Positions 1 to 8,623 are shown, counted from the first letter of the stretch. The stretch: DNA of 64,000 nucleotides from Rhodococcus_G sp042879035 (GCF_042879035.1 NZ_JBIAOU010000014.1:62001-126000), one strand, 5' to 3'. The notes: a model not told the origin generated them from the sequence alone. Program-made: numbers and translations.

Positions 1-590
1 CCGCCGCCGAAGCTGATCGGCAGCGCCATCCCGACCCGGTCGCCGGCACCGATGCCGAGCGTGGTGTGGAAGTCCGCGGCCTGGTTGAGCCACAGGCGCT
101 GCCCCTGACGGACCGCCTTCGGGCGGCCGGTCGAACCGGAGGTGAACAGCAGGACCGCGGTGTCGGTGGGGTCGACGGCGGGCAGCGTGGGGGTCGGTGC
201 GGCGGTCGTCGCCGCGAGATCGTCGGGGCGGTACCGCCGGGCACCGCTGCGCGTGAGGATGTCGGCGCGCCGCTCCTCCGGAAGCTGGGAATCGAGCAGC
301 ACCAGTGGGTGTCCCGAGACCAGTACCGTCACGACGGCGACCACGCAGGCGAGGCTGCACGAGGTGTCCAGCGCCACGGGGCGACGGGTGTCGCCGAGTT
401 CGGCCGTCAGGGCGCGCGCCCCGGCGAGCGCGCGGTCCCGCAGCTGCGCGTAGGTGATCCGTTCGCCGCGGCACACCACCGCCACGTCGTCGGGGAGGGC
501 GTCGGCCACCGCCTCGAACCGCTCCCGGATCGAGGTCCACGGCACGGCGAACGGGGGATAGCCGCGCGTGGCGGTGAACGTGCGAGTCAT
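1..590 (-). CDS. AMP-forming ligase / adenylation enzyme, N-terminal part (cut by window edge)
   Basis: The first 196 codons of an ANL-superfamily enzyme, which activates a carboxylic acid as acyl-AMP; the rest lies beyond the left edge. The core A3 P-loop LLFTSGSTGRPKAV is visible near residue 150, preceded by a typical N-terminal Rossmann-like region. The start is ATG at 588-590, 7 nt after the stop of the flavin oxidoreductase gene, so it is probably the last visible member of that minus-strand operon. Substrate residues (core A4-A5) are not in the window. By context the substrate may be the aromatic acid made by the upstream aldolase/synthase pair; that is inference. It could equally be a stand-alone NRPS-type adenylation enzyme or an acyl-CoA ligase. 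Confidence 0.8.
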   Translation of the reverse strand, partial: MTRTFTATRGYPPFAVPWTSIRERFEAVADALPDDVAVVCRGERITYAQLRDRALAGARALTAELGDTRRPVALDTSCSLACVVAVVTVLVSGHPLVLLDSQLPEERRADILTRSGARRYRPDDLAATTAAPTPTLPAVDPTDTAVLLFTSGSTGRPKAVRQGQRLWLNQAADFHTTLGIGAGDRVGMALPISFGG

Positions 591-597
591 CGAAACC

Positions 598-1728
598 TCA
601 GGCAGACGGGGTGATTCCGAGTCGCGGGAACAGCAGTTCCGCGACGGTCTTCGCCTCGTCGATCAGCGGCCACCCGGACAGGATCCAGATGTCGATGCCG
701 AGCGAGGAGCTCATCTCGAGTATGCGGGCGGCGACGTTGTCGGCGCTACCGACCAGGTAGTTGCCGGTGCCCTTGCCCGCGATGTCGAACGGTGGCTCCG
801 CTCCCGTCCAGGTGGTCAGCCCGGCCGCCAGGTTGGGCGCGTACTCGAGTTCGGCGCGGGTCGGGAGGCGTCCGGCCCGCAACGCCGCGATCCGGGCCCG
901 GACCTGGGCGTCGTCGGAGGTCAGCTCCGCCAGCGGCGGGAATCCGAAACTGGTGAGGTTGCGGTCCGTGGTGGCGAGCACCGACTCCGGCGAGGTCCGG
1001 GCGAGTTGGGACTCGAAGTACTCCCACGCCTCGCCCTCGGTCTCGCGCACCACCACGCTGGCGAGCACGCCGAAGCGCATCTCCCGGCCGGCGTCCGCGG
1101 TGGCCTTGCGTACCTTGGTGAACACGGCGTCCATTGCGTCGGCCGGGCTCATGAACATCAGGTAGGCGTCGAGTACCTGCGCCGCGTGCGCGATGCCCTC
1201 GGGGGAGGCGCCGGTGCCCCAGATCGAGACACCGCCGGGCTGGCGGGGACCGGCAATGGCCGGCTTGTAGCGTGGACCGTACTCGAAGTACTCGCCCGAA
1301 TAGGCGTCGGTCTCGTCGAGGTAGAGCCGCTTGAACAGCGACCAGTACTCCTCCGACAACGCGTAGCGCTCGGTCTTGGAGTGGAACCGGCCGTACCTGG
1401 CCAGCACCGGGTCCGCGCCGTTCACCTGGTTGTAGATCAGACGGCCACCGGAGTACTGGTCGAAGACCTGCGCCTCCTCGGCGAGCAGCACCGGCGGCTT
1501 GACGCCCGGATACTCCGGCACGACGAACCGCAGTCGCTCGGTGTCGGCCACCAGCGAGATGGCCTCACGGGCGGTGGTCAGGGCACCGAAGTATCCGAGC
1601 CGGTCCAGCGTGCGGGCCTGCTCGCGCAACGCGGCGAACGACGGCTCGAAGCGGTGCCGCGGATCCCACGGCACCGCTCCGTCGTTCGCCCCGATGTACC
1701 AGAGAATGTCGGGGGTCGCCTGAGTCAC
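598..1728 (-). CDS. LLM-class (luciferase-like) flavin-dependent oxidoreductase
   Basis: A 376-aa protein of the bacterial luciferase/alkanesulfonate monooxygenase fold, which uses FMNH2 from a separate reductase. Family features include the N-terminal FWx-like strand (ILWYIGAND), RFVVPEYPGVKPP, the GGRLIYNQVNG segment that packs on the flavin, and a C-terminal SLGIDIWILSGWP strand. Length fits SsuD-like enzymes. The start is GTG, 4 nt after the stop of the dehydroquinate-synthase-like gene, with the AMP ligase 7 nt downstream. Co-transcription suggests it oxidises an intermediate of the aromatic pathway rather than a sulfonate; the substrate cannot be read from the sequence. Confidence 0.8.
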   Translation of the reverse strand: MTQATPDILWYIGANDGAVPWDPRHRFEPSFAALREQARTLDRLGYFGALTTAREAISLVADTERLRFVVPEYPGVKPPVLLAEEAQVFDQYSGGRLIYNQVNGADPVLARYGRFHSKTERYALSEEYWSLFKRLYLDETDAYSGEYFEYGPRYKPAIAGPRQPGGVSIWGTGASPEGIAHAAQVLDAYLMFMSPADAMDAVFTKVRKATADAGREMRFGVLASVVVRETEGEAWEYFESQLARTSPESVLATTDRNLTSFGFPPLAELTSDDAQVRARIAALRAGRLPTRAELEYAPNLAAGLTTWTGAEPPFDIAGKGTGNYLVGSADNVAARILEMSSSLGIDIWILSGWPLIDEAKTVAELLFPRLGITPSA

Positions 1729-1732
1729 GTGT

Positions 1733-2917
1733 CTAACGCTCGTCGCAGAACTCGGTGATCGGCAGACCGACGTGCCGAGCCTCGGTCGGAACGTAGCCGA
1801 GCAGCTTGTCGCCGGGGGTCAGCTCGGTGACGTTGTTGACGCTGCCGCCGGGGCCGAGCAGCCGCACGTGCCAGTCGTCCTGCGCGATCACGTTGACGTT
1901 CTTGCCGTTCGGCGCCACCGCGGTGATGGAGATCAGCGGACGCTTCTCGATCTTGACCCGGCCGATGCGGACCTCGCGCACGCTCCCGTCGGTGCGGACC
2001 GCGAGAATCGGGAAACCGGCCTGCAACTCGCTGACGTAACGGGTGCGGTTGTCGGGGCCGAGGACGTAGGAGTGCACGGCGCCGGCATTCCACCGGAACG
2101 GACGGGTCGGCATGTAGGGCAGCGGGTGGGTCTCGCTGCAGGACAGGAACATACCGGTCGAGAACGACCCGATCAGGCAGCCCTCGTCCTTCTCGAGCAG
2201 CGAGCAGGTGTCGATGCACGCGCGGTCGCCCATGCCGATGTGCTCGACCTTGGTGACGACGAGCTCGGAGAGCTCCATGCCCTCGAGCTTGTGGTCGACG
2301 ATGCGGGCGATCTTCACGACGTCGTCCGCGCTGCGCGGAGCCAGCAGCAGTCCGTCGGAACCGTGCTCGAGGACCAGCTTGACGATCTCCGCGTCCTCGA
2401 CGTCGGTGACCGTCGTGACCGTGCGTCCGCCCGAGTTCTCGGCTGCGGCGATGACGATCTCGAGCGGGATCTTGGTCGGGTCGGTGAAGGTGAGCACCGT
2501 CCAGGGCACCTCACGGACCACCTCGCACGCCTCCTGCAGCGTCGGGGCGTCCGAGACCACCACGTGCACACCGCGATCCGGGGTGTGGCCGATGTGCTTG
2601 GAGTGCACGTCCGCGCGGTCCGACACGATCACCAGGTCCACCGAGTCGTAGGGGAAGTCCTCCGCGACCGGGGTGTCGACGGCCAGGATGCGCCGCACCG
2701 TCGGAGGCAGACCCTCGAAGGTCGCGACCGTGTCGGAGAGGATGCCGTCGATGCGGTGGTGCAGGGCGGCCTGCACGACTGCGGGGAGCAGCGCCTCGTC
2801 GAGCGCGCGCACGTCGAGCCACGCGAAGTGGCCCTCGCGGCTGACGGGGGTGCGACGGAGGTCGGCGCCCGCGCCTGCGGCGGGGACGATCTGGTCGGTG
2901 ACGATGGTGCTGTCCAT
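1733..2917 (-). CDS. 3-dehydroquinate synthase II-like / GriH-type enzyme
   Basis: A 394-aa member of the dehydroquinate synthase II family (archaeal AroB'), whose actinobacterial branch includes GriH, the second enzyme of 3-amino-4-hydroxybenzoate synthesis in grixazone-type pathways. Diagnostic segments are LVIVSDRADV, the acidic EKDEGCLIGSFSTGMF region, MPTRPFRWNAGAVHSYV and RVKIEKRPLISI. ATG at 2917 is preferred; an upstream TTG at 2950 would add 11 residues. It lies directly after a DhnA-type aldolase gene, the same pair as griI-griH. Known for the family: cyclisation of a C7 aldol product to dehydroquinate (archaea) or to the aminohydroxybenzoate (GriH). Which reaction applies here is inference; a bacterium with a normal shikimate pathway favours the latter. 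Confidence 0.8.
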   Translation of the reverse strand: MDSTIVTDQIVPAAGAGADLRRTPVSREGHFAWLDVRALDEALLPAVVQAALHHRIDGILSDTVATFEGLPPTVRRILAVDTPVAEDFPYDSVDLVIVSDRADVHSKHIGHTPDRGVHVVVSDAPTLQEACEVVREVPWTVLTFTDPTKIPLEIVIAAAENSGGRTVTTVTDVEDAEIVKLVLEHGSDGLLLAPRSADDVVKIARIVDHKLEGMELSELVVTKVEHIGMGDRACIDTCSLLEKDEGCLIGSFSTGMFLSCSETHPLPYMPTRPFRWNAGAVHSYVLGPDNRTRYVSELQAGFPILAVRTDGSVREVRIGRVKIEKRPLISITAVAPNGKNVNVIAQDDWHVRLLGPGGSVNNVTELTPGDKLLGYVPTEARHVGLPITEFCDER

Positions 2918-2966
2918 GTGCGGACGGATTCCCTTCGGTTTGTGGAGCAAGGTGGGGCGGGTGCCG

Positions 2967-3800
2967 TCAGGCGCTTTCGAGTTCGACAGCGGCAGCGGGG
3001 GAGTGTACGAGGCGAGCCAGGGTGGATGCGACCGCGTACGGGTCGCGGGCCTCGAAGACGTTGCGTCCGAAGCTCAGCCCGGCGACGCCGGAGGCGAGGA
3101 TCTCGGACCCGAGTGCGACGGCGTGCTCGTCGGCGTCGGTGTGGTCGGCGCTCGGCCCGCCCGCGACGCAGATCGGGATCGGGCACGACTCGACCACGCG
3201 GCGCATCGACTGCGGATCGCCGGAGTAGTCGAGCTTGACCAGGTCGGCGCCGAGGTCGGTCGCGATGGCGGCGAGGTGCGCGAGTTCGCGCGGATCCGGC
3301 GGCAGGTCGGCGCGCAGCGGTCCGCGGGCGTACATCATCACGAGCAGGGGGGCGCCGAGCGCCTCGCACTCGCGGGAGACGGCACCGAGGTCGGCGAGTT
3401 GTTCGCGCTCCGTGGGGGATCCGATGTTGACGTGCACGCTGACCGCGTCAGCGCCGATCCGCAGCGCGTCGTCGACGCCGGAGACGAGCACCTTGGCGTG
3501 CAGGTCCATGCTCCGGGTGGTGCCCGCGGACAGGTGGACGATCAGGCCCATCCGGGAGAACGACGACGGGTCGACGTGCCGGGCCCGGCCGCGGTGCAGC
3601 ACCACGGCGTTGGCGCCGGCCTCGGCCAGTGCGCGGACCATCGTGTCGGCATGGTCGGCGTCGCCGAGCGGTCCGACGGTCACCGAGTGGTCCATCGGCA
3701 CGATCAACGTCCGGCCCGTGGTGTGGTCGGTAATGCGGGACATCCGAATACCCTTGCCGCTCAGGGAGCGAGCGCGGGTACGCGTGGGGAAACTGAACAT
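2967..3800 (-). CDS. DhnA-family class I aldolase, GriI-type
   Basis: A 277-aa TIM-barrel Schiff-base aldolase of the DhnA/ADH-synthase family. IVPMDHSVTVGP carries the conserved acidic residue, GADLVKLDYSGD the likely Schiff-base lysine, and CVAGGP the phosphate-binding loop. In GriI this enzyme joins aspartate semialdehyde to dihydroxyacetone phosphate as the first step to 3-amino-4-hydroxybenzoate. I chose ATG 3800 because a GGAG sits 8 nt upstream and residues before the internal Met at 3743 match the family N-terminus; 3743 remains possible. An iron-box-like operator lies about 65 nt upstream. The next gene is the GriH-type synthase, which supports the pathway call. Confidence 0.8.
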   Translation of the reverse strand: MFSFPTRTRARSLSGKGIRMSRITDHTTGRTLIVPMDHSVTVGPLGDADHADTMVRALAEAGANAVVLHRGRARHVDPSSFSRMGLIVHLSAGTTRSMDLHAKVLVSGVDDALRIGADAVSVHVNIGSPTEREQLADLGAVSRECEALGAPLLVMMYARGPLRADLPPDPRELAHLAAIATDLGADLVKLDYSGDPQSMRRVVESCPIPICVAGGPSADHTDADEHAVALGSEILASGVAGLSFGRNVFEARDPYAVASTLARLVHSPAAAVELESA

Positions 3801-3863
3801 CGGCCGAACTCCAATCGGACAAGCACGCACGCGGCTGGTCGGTCACCCGGGCCTCCGCCAATA

Positions 3864-3882
3864 TTAGGGTAGGCTACACAAA
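3864..3882. promoter_or_regulatory. Putative IdeR/DtxR iron box upstream of the aldolase gene
   Basis: TTAGGGTAGGCTACACAAA matches 15 of 19 positions of the IdeR consensus TTAGGTTAGGCTAACCTAA. It lies in the short gap between the hydroxylase stop and the aldolase start, so it would repress the aldolase-synthase-oxidoreductase-ligase operon when iron is plentiful. It is the best of four such sites in the first 15 kb. Confidence 0.7.
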
Positions 3883-3932
3883 TGGTCGGGGAGAGGATAG
3901 GGCACCCTCTGCGATCTGCGCCACACCGGACG

Positions 3933-5123
3933 TCACGAGGCCGAATGCCACCAGTGCGTCGGGAACGGAAGCCCCAGGTAGACCTCGCCGAGAGCGGCCT
4001 GCTCGGCCTCCGACTCCACCCACCGGCTCAGTCGCGCCCGGCGCAGGCGCCAGTCCATCGGGTCGTCCGACAGTGCGTGCAGTGTGGTCGTCAAGGTCCA
4101 GGAGAAGTGCTGTGCCTTCCAGATCCGGGGCAGGCAGGTCTCGGAATACGAGTCGAGGTGTTCCCGGGCGCCGGACCCGTAGAAGGCGCCGAGCGCGAAC
4201 GACAGCGTGCTGGCGTCCGACACCGCGAGGTTGAGTCCCTTCGCCCCGGTCGGCGGAACGATGTGTGCCGCGTCGCCGAGCAGGAACAGCCGGCCGTCCT
4301 GCATGGTCTCGCACACGTACGAGCGCAGCGGTGCGAGGGAGCGGTCGAAGATCTCGCCGCGCTCGAGTTCCGGGAAGTCGTCGCTGGCGCTACGCCGGGT
4401 CAGTTCGTCCCAGATCTGCTCGTCGGACCAGTCGGCCAGGTCGGTGTCCAGGGGCACCTGAAGGTACTGGCGGGTGATCTTCGGGCCGCGCATGCTGTGC
4501 ACCGAGATGCCGTTCTCGTGGGCGCAGTACATGCCCTCCGGGGTCGTCGGCGTCGTCCGGGCGAGGATGCCGAGCCAGGCGACCGGGTACGTCCTGGTGA
4601 ACTCCCGACGCGAGGGCGCGGGGACGTGGGTGCGGCTGACCCCGTGGAAGCCGTCGCAGCCCGCGACGAAATCGGCGGTGATCTCGAGTGGGGTGCCCGC
4701 GTGGTCGACCAGCACTCGCGCGCCGGACGCCGTGGTCTCGATCGCGGTGACCGAGGCGTCGAACAGGAGCGGGCCGTCGGTCGCGATCCGGTTGGCGATC
4801 AGGTCCTTGACGAGTTCCTGCTGCCCGTAGACGGTGGCATGACCGCCGATCAGCCGGTGGAAGTCGAGGTGGTGGGTGGTGCGGTCGAAGCGCACGTAGA
4901 ACCCGTTGTGCGACATGCCCTCGTCGGCGAGGCGTTCGCCGACACCGAGTTCGTGCATCAGGGCGACCGTGGGTTGCTCCAGGATGCCCGCGCGCGTCCG
5001 GGTCTCCACGTACTCGCGGCTGCGCTGCTCGACGACGACCGAGGTGATCCCCTGGAGGTGAAGCATTCGGGCCAGGGTCAGTCCGGCCGGACCGGCTCCG
5101 ATGATCGCTACCTGGGTGTGCAC
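3933..5123 (-). CDS. PobA-like FAD-dependent aromatic hydroxylase
   Basis: A 396-aa group A flavoprotein monooxygenase of the p-hydroxybenzoate 3-hydroxylase type, which adds a hydroxyl ortho to a phenol using NAD(P)H and O2. Motifs in order are VAIIGAGPAGL (Rossmann FAD site), the DG motif VAGCDGFHGVSR and the GD motif LLGDAAHIVPPTGAKG. With GTG at 5123 the length equals PobA and an AAGG lies just upstream; GTG 5162 would add 13 residues. A substrate like 3-amino-4-hydroxybenzoate would become an aminocatechol, an iron-binding group, but this is inference. It is transcribed away from a GT2 gene across an iron-box-like site. It could simply be catabolic PobA, though no protocatechuate genes are nearby. 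Confidence 0.8.
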   Translation of the reverse strand: MHTQVAIIGAGPAGLTLARMLHLQGITSVVVEQRSREYVETRTRAGILEQPTVALMHELGVGERLADEGMSHNGFYVRFDRTTHHLDFHRLIGGHATVYGQQELVKDLIANRIATDGPLLFDASVTAIETTASGARVLVDHAGTPLEITADFVAGCDGFHGVSRTHVPAPSRREFTRTYPVAWLGILARTTPTTPEGMYCAHENGISVHSMRGPKITRQYLQVPLDTDLADWSDEQIWDELTRRSASDDFPELERGEIFDRSLAPLRSYVCETMQDGRLFLLGDAAHIVPPTGAKGLNLAVSDASTLSFALGAFYGSGAREHLDSYSETCLPRIWKAQHFSWTLTTTLHALSDDPMDWRLRRARLSRWVESEAEQAALGEVYLGLPFPTHWWHSAS

Positions 5124-5178
5124 GGGGCCTTCTCTCTGGGTTTGCTGTGTGACAGTCGCCACACAGGCCGTCTAGCGC

Positions 5179-5197
5179 TTTGCTTAGGCTTGCCTAC
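5179..5197. promoter_or_regulatory. Putative iron box in the divergent hydroxylase/GT2 promoter region
   Basis: TTTGCTTAGGCTTGCCTAC matches 14 of 19 positions of the IdeR consensus. The 15-nt core AGGCTTGCCTACCTT recurs exactly at 12943-12957 in front of the double glycosyltransferase gene. The site could control both the leftward hydroxylase and the rightward glycosyltransferase-flippase pair. Confidence 0.65.
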
Positions 5198-5326
5198 CTT
5201 CTAGTGTATGGCACGCAGTTCGACGAACTGTGGGACCCCCGAATCGGCACGACGCCAAGCGCTTTGCGTGGCCCGTCCGGTACTGGCCGGGCCGTCCCCA
5301 CGAAGATCACGACTGGAGCGATCGAC

Positions 5327-6178
5327 TTGAGTACGCCTACACCGACCGACGGCTCGGGTATTTCTGCTGGGCCCGCCGTCCAGCCTCCGGTCGCGGACGA
5401 CACCGGTCGCGGACGACGCAGGCCGACGGTCTCGGTCATCATTCCTGCGATGAACGAGGCGAAGAACCTCCCGTTCGTCGCCTCCCGGATGCCCGCCGGC
5501 ATCGACCAGATCGTCTTCGTCGACGGCAATTCGACCGACGACACCGTGGCGGTCGCCCGCGAGCTCTGGCCGGACGCCGTGTTCGTCACCCAGACCCGCA
5601 GCGGCAAGGGCAACGCACTCGCGTGCGGCTTCGCCGCGGCCACCGAGGACATCATCGTGATGATCGACGCGGACGGCTCCACCGATCCCGCGGAGATCCC
5701 GTACTTCGTCGAGGCCCTCGTCGGCGGCGCCGACCTCGCCAAGGGCAGCCGCTTCGTCGGCCGCGGCGGCAGCTCGGACATCACCGGACTGCGCAACGTC
5801 GGCAACAAGGGCCTCAACGGCCTGGTGAACCTGATCTTCCGGACCAAGTTCTCCGACCTCTGCTACGGCTACAACGCCTTCTGGCGCAAGCACGTCCCGC
5901 TGATCGAGCTGCCCCCGACCGAGTACCAGCGCGCGCAGTGGGGTGACGGATTCGAGATCGAGACCGTCATCAACGTGCGGCTCGCGACGGCCGGCCTGGT
6001 CATCGAGGAGGTCGGCAGCTTCGAGGGGCCGCGCATCCACGGTCGTAGCAACCTCAACGCCTACAGCGACGGCATGCGGGTGTTGCGCACCATCGGCCAG
6101 GAATGGACGCACTGGCGCGCCACCAAGCACATCCGCAGGGAATCGGCACGCGCCGACGTGCGTGAACTGACCCAGTGA
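5327..6178 (+). CDS. Family 2 glycosyltransferase (DPM/DPG synthase-like)
   Basis: A 283-aa GT-A fold glycosyltransferase. VSVIIPAMNEAKNL starts the nucleotide-binding domain, with VDGNSTDDT and the metal-binding DADGSTD following. The central region resembles polyprenyl-phosphate hexose synthases and no membrane segment is evident, so it probably works on the cytoplasmic face. I chose TTG 5327 because GGAG lies 8 nt upstream; the frame stays open to 5180 but the upstream residues have no family character. Its stop overlaps the start of the flippase gene (GTGA), so the two are coupled. It lies downstream of an iron-box-like site and probably makes a lipid-linked sugar or adds one to the product exported by the flippase. 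Confidence 0.8.
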   Translation: MSTPTPTDGSGISAGPAVQPPVADDTGRGRRRPTVSVIIPAMNEAKNLPFVASRMPAGIDQIVFVDGNSTDDTVAVARELWPDAVFVTQTRSGKGNALACGFAAATEDIIVMIDADGSTDPAEIPYFVEALVGGADLAKGSRFVGRGGSSDITGLRNVGNKGLNGLVNLIFRTKFSDLCYGYNAFWRKHVPLIELPPTEYQRAQWGDGFEIETVINVRLATAGLVIEEVGSFEGPRIHGRSNLNAYSDGMRVLRTIGQEWTHWRATKHIRRESARADVRELTQ

Positions 6179-7509
6179 CGGCGGTGGACTCGGCCGGGGT
6201 CGTCGGTGCGAGTTCGCCCTCGGAGCGCAGCGGGACCGACGGTCCGCGCGAGGGGAAGAGTCTCGAACGCAACAGCCTTGCGCTGACCGTCTCCGCCGCC
6301 GTGACCGGCGTGCTCGGCCTCTTCTACTGGGCGGTGCTCGGCCGGGTGTACCCGGCGCGGGAGGTCGGCGCGGCATCGGCGGTGATCACCACCGCGACGA
6401 TGCTGTCGGCGTTCGGCAACCTCAGCCTCGGCGCGCTGTACGAGCGCTTCCTGCCGCTCGCCGGGAAGCAGGCGAAGAACCTGGTACGCAACGGTTTCGC
6501 GGTCGGCGCCTGCGGCGGCCTGATCCTCGGCGCCGGCTTCCTGCTGTGGGGCCCCACCGACGAGATGTTCGAGAACTGGCTGCAGGCGGCGAGCTTCCCG
6601 CTCGTCGTCGCCGTGTTCTCCGCCTTCGCGCTGCTCGATCACACGTCGGTCGGCCTGCGCGAGGCGGGTTGGGCCGCAACGAAGAACGTCGCCCACGCCG
6701 TGGTCAAACTCGCTGCGGCGCTGGCGCTCGGCTACACCGCCTCGCGTCTGGCGATCGTGTGGACGTGGACCGTCCCGGCGATCGCGGGGGCCGCCGTCCT
6801 CGGCGTCGCGGTGGCGCGGCGGCTGCGCCGCCCGGACTTCGCCGACACGGAGTCGATGCTGCCGCACCGTCGGGAGATGGGCTCCTACCTGGCCGGCTCC
6901 TACGGCATCTACGTGGTGGGATCGCTGGCACCGCTGATGCTTCCGCTGATCGTCGTCGCCCGGCTCGGCGCCGACGCCAACGCGTACTTCTCGATCTCGT
7001 GGTCCCTGGTGACCGCGGTCCTGGTCCTGATGACGATGCTCATGGGCCCCTACGTGGCCGGTGCCGCCGCCGCTCCGGGCGACGTCGTCGCCCTGACCCG
7101 CCGGTTCTTCGGAGTGCTCGCCGTCGTCACCCTGGGCGGTGTCGTCCTCTTCGCCGGCATGGCGCCGGTGCTGCTGAGCTTCGTCGGCGAGGACTACGCC
7201 GAGACCGGGACACCGCTCCTACGCCTCGCGGCGGTGGCGCTCGTGCCCGCCTTCGTCGGCTTCGCCTACAACGCCGTGGCCCGGGTGCGACGACGCCTGC
7301 GCCTGGCGATCACCGTGCAGATCGCCAATGCCGTCCTGATTCTCGGCCTGAGCCTGGCCTTGATCGACGACCACGGACTCACCGCCATGGGGTGGGCGTA
7401 CATCGCCGCCGAGATGTTGTCCGCGGTGATCCTCGCCGTGCCGCTGGTGCGGGGTGTGCGGGCGCTGCGAGCCGAGGAGCCGGCCGCTCAGCCGTTCTCG
7501 GTCAGCTGA
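6175..7509 (+). CDS. Polysaccharide/lipid-linked oligosaccharide flippase (MATE/Wzx-like)
   Basis: A 444-aa membrane protein with about 12-14 hydrophobic segments, of the MOP superfamily that flips polyprenyl-linked sugars across the membrane. It begins with a soluble tail of about 25 residues, followed by repeated amphipathic helices such as GLFYWAVLGRVYPAREVGAA. The GTG start overlaps the glycosyltransferase stop by 4 nt. Its 3' end overlaps the converging GH16 gene by 22 bp. Context supports export of a glycan or glycolipid rather than drug efflux. Confidence 0.8.
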   Translation: MTAVDSAGVVGASSPSERSGTDGPREGKSLERNSLALTVSAAVTGVLGLFYWAVLGRVYPAREVGAASAVITTATMLSAFGNLSLGALYERFLPLAGKQAKNLVRNGFAVGACGGLILGAGFLLWGPTDEMFENWLQAASFPLVVAVFSAFALLDHTSVGLREAGWAATKNVAHAVVKLAAALALGYTASRLAIVWTWTVPAIAGAAVLGVAVARRLRRPDFADTESMLPHRREMGSYLAGSYGIYVVGSLAPLMLPLIVVARLGADANAYFSISWSLVTAVLVLMTMLMGPYVAGAAAAPGDVVALTRRFFGVLAVVTLGGVVLFAGMAPVLLSFVGEDYAETGTPLLRLAAVALVPAFVGFAYNAVARVRRRLRLAITVQIANAVLILGLSLALIDDHGLTAMGWAYIAAEMLSAVILAVPLVRGVRALRAEEPAAQPFSVS

Positions 7510-8429
7510 GTCGCGTCGGGAAGGGGATCGAATGCACCCTTCTTCTGCATCGCCTCGAGTTCCGGCATCACCGGCTCGTAGACCGCGACCCAGTCCACCT
7601 GCACACTGACCCGGTCGGGGCGGAGCGCGTCCGAATCCGAGCACGGCGCCAGACCCCAGTCGGCGCGGCGCTCGCAGGCGCCGGCCTCGGCCTGCATCCC
7701 CAGCCACATCGGCTCGTCCGGGACCATCACATCCGAATGCGCCTCGGCCCAGACCTTTCCGTCGAGGAGATAGCGGATGATGCCGGGTCCCCACTCGACG
7801 CCGACGGTGTGCCACTGGGAGAAGTCGCCGGTGATCTCGGCGTTGGCCTTGGTGTCCTCACCGTTCTCGCCGGGCCAGTGCAGGAACGCGTCCATCGCGG
7901 TGCGGTCGCCGCTGACCGATTCCGAGAAGTCGATCTCCGGTGGCCAGTGTTCGCGCTGCGGCCACAACAGCATGTGGTACGAGATGTCGTCGCTGCGGTC
8001 CGCGCGCATCCGGATCTCCCAGCGGCCGTACTGCTGGGTGACCGGATAGTTCGACACCCCACCGCTGACCCACCCGTCGGAGGTGCGCTGCGACTGCAGA
8101 TCGAGGGTGCCGTCGTGGAGCGACACCATCGACCCGTCCCACCAGCCGAGCGGGTTCCCGCCCGGCTGACCGCTGTAGGTGCTCCACTTCCCACCCAGAT
8201 CGCACCGGTCGAACTCGTCCGTGAAGATCTGCTTCCAGCCGGGCAGATCGCCGGTGGGGACGGGGATTCCGCCCGCCGTCGGGTCCTGGAAACACACGTC
8301 GGCGGTCGCGGCGGCTGCCTGCGTCTGCGACGTCGGTGCCGGGTTGTCCTCACCGGTCGGGATGGTGCAGGACGCACACGCGGCGACGGCGGCCGCGGCC
8401 GCCACCGCCCGCAGGGCCCGCGCGCTCAC
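7488..8429 (-). CDS. Exported GH16 family glycoside hydrolase (possible lipoprotein)
   Basis: A 313-aa secreted enzyme of the laminarinase/lichenase superfamily. An N-terminal signal ends in AACASC, a weak lipobox, followed by a low-complexity Ala/Thr linker. The GH16 domain starts at DLPGWKQIF and carries the catalytic signature EIDFSE (ExDxxE, nucleophile and acid/base Glu both present). It is the last gene of a four-gene minus-strand operon and overlaps the 65-aa membrane protein gene by 4 nt. It probably trims or releases the beta-glucan-like polymer made by the neighbouring glycosyltransferases. The same GDLPGW-like entry motif occurs in the two GH16 proteins at 15.4-17.8 kb. Confidence 0.85.
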   Translation of the reverse strand: MSARALRAVAAAAAVAACASCTIPTGEDNPAPTSQTQAAAATADVCFQDPTAGGIPVPTGDLPGWKQIFTDEFDRCDLGGKWSTYSGQPGGNPLGWWDGSMVSLHDGTLDLQSQRTSDGWVSGGVSNYPVTQQYGRWEIRMRADRSDDISYHMLLWPQREHWPPEIDFSESVSGDRTAMDAFLHWPGENGEDTKANAEITGDFSQWHTVGVEWGPGIIRYLLDGKVWAEAHSDVMVPDEPMWLGMQAEAGACERRADWGLAPCSDSDALRPDRVSVQVDWVAVYEPVMPELEAMQKKGAFDPLPDATQLTENG

Positions 8430-8623
8430 ACTGCCATCGCGATCAGCCGGACGAACGTCAGGGCGGCGGCGGCGACCACGCAGATCGCCAGCAGCACGGC
8501 GATCACCTGCGCGTGCGGCCGGCGTCCGATCGAGCCGGTGTCGGGAACCTCGCGCTCGCGCAGGACGACACCGACCACGAGCAGGACGGCGGAGAGCAGG
8601 AAGAAGGCAACGGTGAGGTTCAT
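8426..8623 (-). CDS. Small two-helix membrane protein of the glycan operon
   Basis: A 65-aa protein of unrecognised family. Residues 3-20 and 40-62 are hydrophobic helices joined by a charged loop (REREVPDTGSIGRRPHAQ). It overlaps both neighbours by 4 nt (ATGA), so it is made in step with the large membrane protein upstream and the GH16 enzyme downstream. It might be an accessory subunit of the putative polymerase. The gene is real by position and coupling; its function is unknown. Confidence 0.7.
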   Translation of the reverse strand: MNLTVAFFLLSAVLLVVGVVLREREVPDTGSIGRRPHAQVIAVLLAICVVAAAALTFVRLIAMAV

